A DNA stretch of 26,903 nucleotides, from contig JAEYOL010000082.1 of NCBI GenBank assembly GCA_023411775.1, positions 1 through 26,903 of the forward strand. The letters are read 5' to 3'. Position 1 is the first letter of the stretch; every line of letters starts with the position of its first letter. The stretch comes from Bacteroidota bacterium. Its GTDB lineage: Bacteria; Bacteroidota; Bacteroidia; Chitinophagales; Chitinophagaceae. Below are positions 22,361 through 26,903 of the stretch, one piece after another. The notes beneath the pieces were generated by a model. The model made no database searches and was not told the DNA's origin. It worked only from the letters and a program-made list of their open reading frames with translations. The translations under genes were made by a program, and so were the position numbers.

Positions 22361-23911
22361 ATGAAGAAATTGAAATGTTTTTTTGTCATTACCTTATTAT
22401 GGGTTGGCTCTATCGGGTATGCCCAGCCAAAAGATTCCGCAGTTGTCGCGGCCATTGTAAAGGAAGCTACTGAGAATTCACAACTCGAAAAGCTGGGACA
22501 AGAATTAATGGATGGCATTGGGCCAAGACTTGTGGGTACGCCGCTGATGATGCAGGCGCATGATTGGGCTGTAGCCAGGTACAATAGCTGGGGCATTAGT
22601 GCCCGAAATGAAAAATGGGGAGAATGGCGCGGTTGGGAAAGAGGTATCACACATATTGATATGGTTCATCCACGCGTTAAAAGTCTGCAGGGGATGCAGC
22701 TTGCCTGGAGCCCAGGCACCAAAGGAAAGACTGTAACAGCCGAGACGATCATCCTGGCTGATGTGGAAGATTCGGTGGCATTTCAAAAATGGCTGCCTGC
22801 TGTAAAAGGAAAATTCGTTTTGATATCGATGTTACAACCTACCGGCAGACCTGTTTACAATTGGGAAGAATTTGGCAGGAAGGAATCAGTTGAAAAAATG
22901 AAAAAAGAAAAAGAAGAAAAAACCGCCGAATGGAGGAAAAGACTGAGCAAAACGGGGCTGAGCAGTAAAGAGCTTGCGAGGGCGCTGGAAAATGCCGGTG
23001 CGGTGGGACTTATTGCTTCAAACTGGTCGGCTGGATTTGGCGCCAATAAAATTTTTGGGGCCAGCACGCTGAAAGTTCCAACTGTCGATCTTTCATTGGA
23101 GGATTATGGTCTTTTGTACAGGCTCACCGAAGCAGGCTCAAAACCAAAGATCGCGCTCCGGGCTGATTCAAAAGAGTTGGGGGTGGTACCCACATTTAAT
23201 ACGATGGCGGAAATAAAAGGCACGGAGAAACCTGATGAATATGTGATGTTGTCCGCTCACTTCGATTCATGGGATGGTGGTACAGGCGCAACCGACAATG
23301 GTACAGGTACGCTGGTGATGATGGAAGCAATGCGTATCCTGAAGAAAGTTTATCCCAATCCGAAAAGAACTATCCTGGTAGGCCACTGGGGTAGCGAGGA
23401 GCAGGGCTTAAATGGATCAAGGGCATTTGTGGAAGATCATCCTGAGATCGTAAATAATATCCAGGCTTTATTCAACCAGGATAATGGTACCGGTCGCGTG
23501 GTAAATCTTTCTGGCCAGGGGTTTCTTCATTCTTATGACTACCTCGGGCGCTGGCTTGCCAAAGTACCCGCTGAGATAAGAAATGAGATTGAAACAAGGT
23601 TTCCGGGCACACCCGGGGGCGGTGGTTCCGATTACGCTTCTTTTGTCGCTGCCGGTGTGCCTGCATTTTCCCTAAGTTCCACAAGTTGGGCTTATGGTTC
23701 ATATACCTGGCATACAAACCTTGATACTTACGATAAAATTGTATTTGACGATGTACGCAGCAATGCGATCCTGACAGCGATCCTGGTATATATGGCCTGT
23801 GAGGACAATGAAAAGGCATCCCGTGAAAAATCGGTATTGCCTTCAGGTGGCAGATCAGGTGGAAAATGGCCTGAGCCAAGAACACCCACAAGAAAAGGTG
23901 GCCTGGATTAA
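22361..23911 (+). CDS. Secreted M28 family metallopeptidase
   Basis: A 516-residue exported aminopeptidase-like protein. Signal peptide 1-21 (ends GYA before Gln22). An inserted region about 110-275 looks like a PA domain. The catalytic part has the two-zinc residues of family M28: HFDSWDGGTGATDNG (300-314) with His300 and Asp312, GSEEQGLNGS (344-353) with Glu346 and Glu347, Asp374 in FNQDNGTGR, and His451 in WHTNLDTYDK. GGGGSDYASF (419-428) precedes the last ligand. It should cleave N-terminal residues from peptides in the periplasm or outside. The tail (SGGRSGGKWPEPRTPTRKG) is basic and low in complexity. A lipoprotein gene starts 11 bases after the stop, suggesting co-transcription. Confidence 0.93.
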   Translation: MKKLKCFFVITLLWVGSIGYAQPKDSAVVAAIVKEATENSQLEKLGQELMDGIGPRLVGTPLMMQAHDWAVARYNSWGISARNEKWGEWRGWERGITHIDMVHPRVKSLQGMQLAWSPGTKGKTVTAETIILADVEDSVAFQKWLPAVKGKFVLISMLQPTGRPVYNWEEFGRKESVEKMKKEKEEKTAEWRKRLSKTGLSSKELARALENAGAVGLIASNWSAGFGANKIFGASTLKVPTVDLSLEDYGLLYRLTEAGSKPKIALRADSKELGVVPTFNTMAEIKGTEKPDEYVMLSAHFDSWDGGTGATDNGTGTLVMMEAMRILKKVYPNPKRTILVGHWGSEEQGLNGSRAFVEDHPEIVNNIQALFNQDNGTGRVVNLSGQGFLHSYDYLGRWLAKVPAEIRNEIETRFPGTPGGGGSDYASFVAAGVPAFSLSSTSWAYGSYTWHTNLDTYDKIVFDDVRSNAILTAILVYMACEDNEKASREKSVLPSGGRSGGKWPEPRTPTRKGGLD

Positions 23912-23921
23912 ATATTATTTT

Positions 23922-24440
23922 ATGAATACTGTAATTGCCTTGTGCCGGTTCACCGTTATTGTGACCCTGGCAACATTAGCAGGATGCAACGATCCCGGAA
24001 ATAAGGTCACCGAAATTGAAAGTGCAGGACCGGGTATTGAAGAGCCAATGCTTTTCGATCGGCTAACCGGCACCTGGCAAAACAGTAATGGCAGGAGTTT
24101 TGAGCGATGGACCGCTGTCAGTCCCGGCCGCTATCGTGCGGAAGTGTTTAGTGTGAAGGAGCACGACACAAGCTGGAATGAACAGGGCGATATATATATG
24201 GAACAAGGCAAATGGGTTTTTGAAAACACTGTACAGGGCCAAAATGAGGGCCGATCGATAAAGTTTATTGAATCCGCTATATCCGATACCCAGGTGCAAT
24301 TCAGTAACCCCTCACATGATTTTCCCACTGATGTAAATTACCGGCTTGTGGACACGAATACACTTGAAGCTTTCATTGTAGGGCCAGGCGATAGTGGTGA
24401 AAATGATACAATCAGATTCAATTACAAAAGATTATTGTAA
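23922..24440 (+). CDS. Small lipoprotein, DUF6265/lipocalin-like
   Basis: The ATG at 23922 gives 172 residues with a lipoprotein signal ending in LAGC (Cys19). A longer frame reaching back into the peptidase gene is rejected because it lacks a signal. The mature part reads as a lipocalin-like beta-barrel: FDRLTGTWQNSNGRSFERW, GDIYMEQGKWVFENT, QVQFSNPSHDFP and DTIRFNYKRL fit the DUF6265 type, where LxGxW is the first-strand motif. Ligand unknown. It is 11 bases after the M28 peptidase on the same strand. It converges with the transglutaminase-like gene: the two stops are separated by three bases. Confidence 0.8.
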   Translation: MNTVIALCRFTVIVTLATLAGCNDPGNKVTEIESAGPGIEEPMLFDRLTGTWQNSNGRSFERWTAVSPGRYRAEVFSVKEHDTSWNEQGDIYMEQGKWVFENTVQGQNEGRSIKFIESAISDTQVQFSNPSHDFPTDVNYRLVDTNTLEAFIVGPGDSGENDTIRFNYKRLL

Positions 24441-24443
24441 CAC

Positions 24444-25472
24444 TTAGTGTACTTCACTTATAGCTATTGGTGGCGATTCTATAGCTTTTACCTTTAAACG
24501 ATAGCGAAGGATAATGTCATCGTTGTATAAGATATAAATCCATTGTACCAGGGGCGAATCGGCGATATAGGTATAATGAATCATTTGTCCTGATATAGAA
24601 GGTACCAGTAAGGTGGTTGTCGGCGTATAGTAGATCGCCGTATCCAGAAAAGGATCACTGCTGACCCGGCTGTCTTTATACGCGTCTGACGTTTCAAGTG
24701 TAAAATTAATTGTATCCCCCTGCCCTACTTCAATAACACCTATCTGCGGCGAATACGTGGTGATCTGGTATTTTGAAAAAGATTTTTGCTTAAATGGTGA
24801 ATGCCGGAATTCTGGCATTAAAGGTGGATCTTCCATCAACGCCCATCGCAAATCGTCGGGATAATGCTCCCTTATAAATTGTTCGGGTTTCGAAAGAAAA
24901 TATTGCATGTCAAGCTGCCTGACAAATTCATTTCCCCGCCAGGTGATGTAACCACTCGCCCAGGTCACGTCTAATAGATGCCAAACACTATCGATCAGCA
25001 CTGCATTCCAGGAATGATTGGGACGAAATCTTTGTATCCGTTTGCCAGCTTCGGTTCGCGCATAACCATGTATGACCTCAGCCTGGATCCCACTGTAGCT
25101 GCATAATGTTTTAAACAGCCGGGCATAACCATCACAAACCGCTACCCTGTCTTCGAGTACTGTTAGCGCTACTCTTTCATTGAGTGGTTTAAGTGCAGCC
25201 GTGTCACTGGCTTCATCAATGACTGGGATATCTTTCCTGCGGCGAGTAATATTGGGCTGGGTCCTGTAAGCAATATTGTCGGTGATCCAGTAAAATATGG
25301 CTTTAACTTTTTCTGCTTCAGTGCTGAGAGTGCCGGTTAACTCTGCCGCCAATTCTTCGGGAGTTATACTCTGATGAAATTTTTTATTGCGGTTTTTTTT
25401 AAAAGAGGCCTGTTCCTGGGATTCCCCGGGAATACATATCGCAAACATCACTATCGCCAGCAGCCACTTCAT
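24444..25472 (-). CDS. Transglutaminase-like secreted protein
   Basis: With the start at 25472 (342 residues) a signal peptide begins immediately (MKWLLAIVMFAICIPGES); an ATG 30 bases upstream adds MSNFNYSLLD and is less likely. The core is a transglutaminase/protease-like domain with AVCDGYARLF (Cys113), NHSWNAV (His153) and HLLDVTW (Asp168), so the catalytic triad is complete. KAIFYWITDNIAYR before it is a common leader in this family. The C-terminal 130 residues are beta-rich without a recognised motif. Members act as cysteine peptidases or cross-linking enzymes; a role on cell-wall or surface proteins is inferred from export. It is the last gene of a minus-strand run. Confidence 0.85.
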   Translation of the reverse strand: MKWLLAIVMFAICIPGESQEQASFKKNRNKKFHQSITPEELAAELTGTLSTEAEKVKAIFYWITDNIAYRTQPNITRRRKDIPVIDEASDTAALKPLNERVALTVLEDRVAVCDGYARLFKTLCSYSGIQAEVIHGYARTEAGKRIQRFRPNHSWNAVLIDSVWHLLDVTWASGYITWRGNEFVRQLDMQYFLSKPEQFIREHYPDDLRWALMEDPPLMPEFRHSPFKQKSFSKYQITTYSPQIGVIEVGQGDTINFTLETSDAYKDSRVSSDPFLDTAIYYTPTTTLLVPSISGQMIHYTYIADSPLVQWIYILYNDDIILRYRLKVKAIESPPIAISEVH

Positions 25473-25551
25473 GTCAAGTAGGGAGTAATTAAAATTACTC
25501 AATCTTTTAAAATAATCAGATGGAAATTTCGGTCACCTATAGCACAAGATA

Positions 25552-26469
25552 CTAGTTAGCCCCGACCAGTGCTGCTGCGCCAAATACCCCTGCGCTATCA
25601 CCCAATACTGGCTTCAGTACCGGCGTGTCCAGGCGATTATTAAAAACATGATCTTTTAAAGAGTCAACGCCCAGGGTGTAGAGCTCATCGATATTTCCTA
25701 CTCCGCCACCGACGATGATCACATCCGGATCCAACAGGTTAGTGATCACGGAAGTTGCTTTTCCAAAAAAATGGCAGAGCCTTTCAACCGTTTTCCTGGC
25801 AGCATCATCGTCGCTGTTTTTATAATTAGAGTAAATTTCTTTTAGTCTGAGTTTTTTACCGGTAAGCTGCTCATAAAAGCGTTCTGTTGCGGGCCCTGAA
25901 ATAACCGTTTCGACACAACCCGATTTGCCACAATAGCAGGGACCGCCACTTTCATCCAGGTAATTGTGACCCCATTCGCCGGCAATACCCTGTCTTCCAT
26001 TCCATACATGCCCGTCGAAAATGATCCCGCCTCCAACACCGGTGCCCATGATAATTCCAAAGACTGTCTGGGTTTTCAAATTCTTTTCTTTTACAACTCC
26101 CCAAACTGTCTCTGCTAAGGCAAAACAATTAGCGTCGTTGGCCAATACCACTTCAAAACCCAGGCGTTGGCGAAGATCTTTTTCCAGTGGCATACCATTT
26201 AATGCTGTGCTGTTGCAGTTTTTCATGGTTTGCAGTACAGGATCCAAAACTCCTGGTGTACCAAAACCAATTCTCCCGGGCTGGAGACCTGACTCTTTGG
26301 TCATCTGTTGCACCAGTTTGACGATCTGGTCGAGTATATTCTCGTATCCTTTGTCGGCTCCGGTATCAATTCTTGTCCTTAAAATAGGTCGGGCGTCCTG
26401 GAGTGATGGAAGAATGACACCTTCGATTTTTGTGCCGCCAAGGTCAATTCCCCATATTGAGTTTTTCAT
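25552..26469 (-). CDS. ROK family sugar kinase (glucokinase-like)
   Basis: A 305-residue cytosolic kinase. Motifs of ROK: phosphate-binding GIDLGGTKIEG (7-17), FGTPGVLD (69-76), catalytic Asp112 in NDANCFALAE, MGTGVGGGII (141-150), GEWGHN (164-169) with His168, and the zinc-binding CYCGKSGC (178-185). Together the His and Cys ligands make the ROK zinc site; all are present. PDVIIVGGGVG (about 248-258) is the second nucleotide loop. It should phosphorylate glucose or a related hexose with ATP. No helix-turn-helix precedes it, so it is an enzyme rather than a repressor. The transglutaminase-like gene follows on the same strand, 79 bases after the stop. Confidence 0.93.
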   Translation of the reverse strand: MKNSIWGIDLGGTKIEGVILPSLQDARPILRTRIDTGADKGYENILDQIVKLVQQMTKESGLQPGRIGFGTPGVLDPVLQTMKNCNSTALNGMPLEKDLRQRLGFEVVLANDANCFALAETVWGVVKEKNLKTQTVFGIIMGTGVGGGIIFDGHVWNGRQGIAGEWGHNYLDESGGPCYCGKSGCVETVISGPATERFYEQLTGKKLRLKEIYSNYKNSDDDAARKTVERLCHFFGKATSVITNLLDPDVIIVGGGVGNIDELYTLGVDSLKDHVFNNRLDTPVLKPVLGDSAGVFGAAALVGAN

Positions 26470-26485
26470 ACAATCGAATTGTTCG

Positions 26486-26519
26486 GGGGAAGTTAAAACA
26501 TTTTAAATATAGGGGAAGT
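26486..26519. repeat. Direct repeat GGGGAAGT upstream of the ROK gene
   Basis: Two copies at 26486-26493 and 26512-26519, 26 bases apart, with AT-rich sequence between. They lie 17-50 bases upstream of the ROK start on the minus strand, where an operator or promoter would sit. Confidence 0.25.
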
Positions 26520-26543
26520 CGGTCCGTCGGCTAGTAAAACCGA

Positions 26544-26903
26544 TCAGAAATTGAATCCGGCTTTCAAACCTAAAAACGAATAAGTTTGGTCAGCTTTCCA
26601 AAGCTCGTATTTTGCCTGTATGTCGAGACCTAATACCCGCACACCTATTCCTGGTGAAAATATAAATGCTGATTCATCGCCGCCCGTGAAGCGCGCAACC
26701 CCTGATTCAAGTTTAGCATACAACGCGGGTATAAAGCGATACTTTAATCCAACCCGTAACGGTACAGCTTTAACTGAGGAATAGTCTTTTGCTGTTTCAC
26801 CTGTAAAAACGGATTTACCTTCAAAATGCATATAGCCCACGGAGCCTGTGAGGCCTATCTTACCCAGCCGGATATCAGCGCCAATGCCTGCACCATAACC
26901 ATT
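26544..26903 (-). CDS. Outer-membrane beta-barrel protein, N-terminus cut by the window edge
   Basis: The frame is open to the last base and ends with TGA. The visible 119 residues are the C-terminal part of a beta-barrel: strands with alternating residues such as GADIRLGKIGLTGSVGYMHF, VPLRVGLKYRFIPALYAKLE, FIFSPGIGVRVLGLDIQAKY and FLGLKAGFNF. The final Phe is the usual recognition residue for the BAM complex. Family cannot be named; it resembles the porin/OmpW-like small barrels of Bacteroidota. The signal peptide and start are outside the window. A GTG at 26840 inside the frame is not the real start. Confidence 0.7.
   Translation of the reverse strand, partial: NGYGAGIGADIRLGKIGLTGSVGYMHFEGKSVFTGETAKDYSSVKAVPLRVGLKYRFIPALYAKLESGVARFTGGDESAFIFSPGIGVRVLGLDIQAKYELWKADQTYSFLGLKAGFNF

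Noticed and set aside
23799..23921. Longer N-terminus for the lipoprotein after the M28 peptidase
   Set aside because: It overlaps the peptidase coding region and displaces the signal; the ATG at 23922 is well placed.
24438..24452. Short palindrome ACAC-TTA-GTGT between the convergent stops
   Set aside because: Arms of only four bases and no T-run; too weak for a terminator.
1..26903. CRISPR arrays, tRNA, rRNA, insertion sequences, integrases
   Set aside because: Looked for regular spacer arrays, tRNA-like arms, transposase motifs and terminal repeats; none found.

Overview
The window looks like chromosomal DNA of a Bacteroidota bacterium, most likely near Chitinophagaceae. The evidence is a type IX secretion sorting domain on a large Ig-repeat protein, many lipoproteins with a short N-terminal signal and lipobox, an OmpA protein with PD40 repeats, a Bacteroidota-type class A beta-lactamase, weak or absent Shine-Dalgarno sequences, and promoter-like sites close to the Bacteroidota consensus (TTTG, then TAnnTTTG). 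I see no tRNA, rRNA, insertion sequence, phage gene, CRISPR array or plasmid function. It reads as ordinary core and accessory chromosome.

Layout. 1-2731: end of a DUF1801 protein, an OmpA/PD40 outer-membrane protein and a lipoprotein, closed by a hairpin terminator. 2728-7499 (minus strand): a frameshifted ankyrin gene, a secreted alpha/beta hydrolase, a membrane fatty acid hydroxylase/sterol desaturase, an orphan ABC ATPase and a class A beta-lactamase. 7620-14141 (plus strand): a voltage-gated K+ channel with a zinc ribbon, a 36-residue membrane protein, a compact probable operon (62-residue protein, SpoT/MESH1-like HD hydrolase, lipoprotein), a PEBP protein, a NarL-type histidine kinase, a small degenerate kinase-ATPase-like protein and a RibD-type reductase. 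14201-16087 (minus): a CocE/NonD hydrolase. 16274-19165 (plus): a LEA14-like lipoprotein, a class III cyclase with TolB-like and TPR regions, and a small membrane protein. 19178-21124 (minus): the T9SS cargo protein. 21194-24440 (plus): a PaaE-like reductase, an M28 peptidase and a lipoprotein. 24444 to the end (minus): a transglutaminase-like protein, a ROK sugar kinase and the C-terminal part of a beta-barrel protein.

How the genes relate. Most are single genes or pairs, and no long pathway operon is present. Signalling genes recur: histidine kinase plus HATPase-like protein, cyclase, alarmone-type hydrolase and voltage-gated channel. Envelope and secreted proteins make up much of the rest. 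No stretch over 300 bases lacks a gene.

Main points. Two genes (ankyrin, cyclase) have their conserved C-termini shifted out of frame, by real mutation or sequence error. The cyclase carries Gln at the usual purine-recognition Lys position and has a dense cluster of ACGGT/ACCGT half-sites upstream. A stand-alone, apparently ATP-binding-dead HATPase-like protein follows the histidine kinase. I found no convincing wholly new system.
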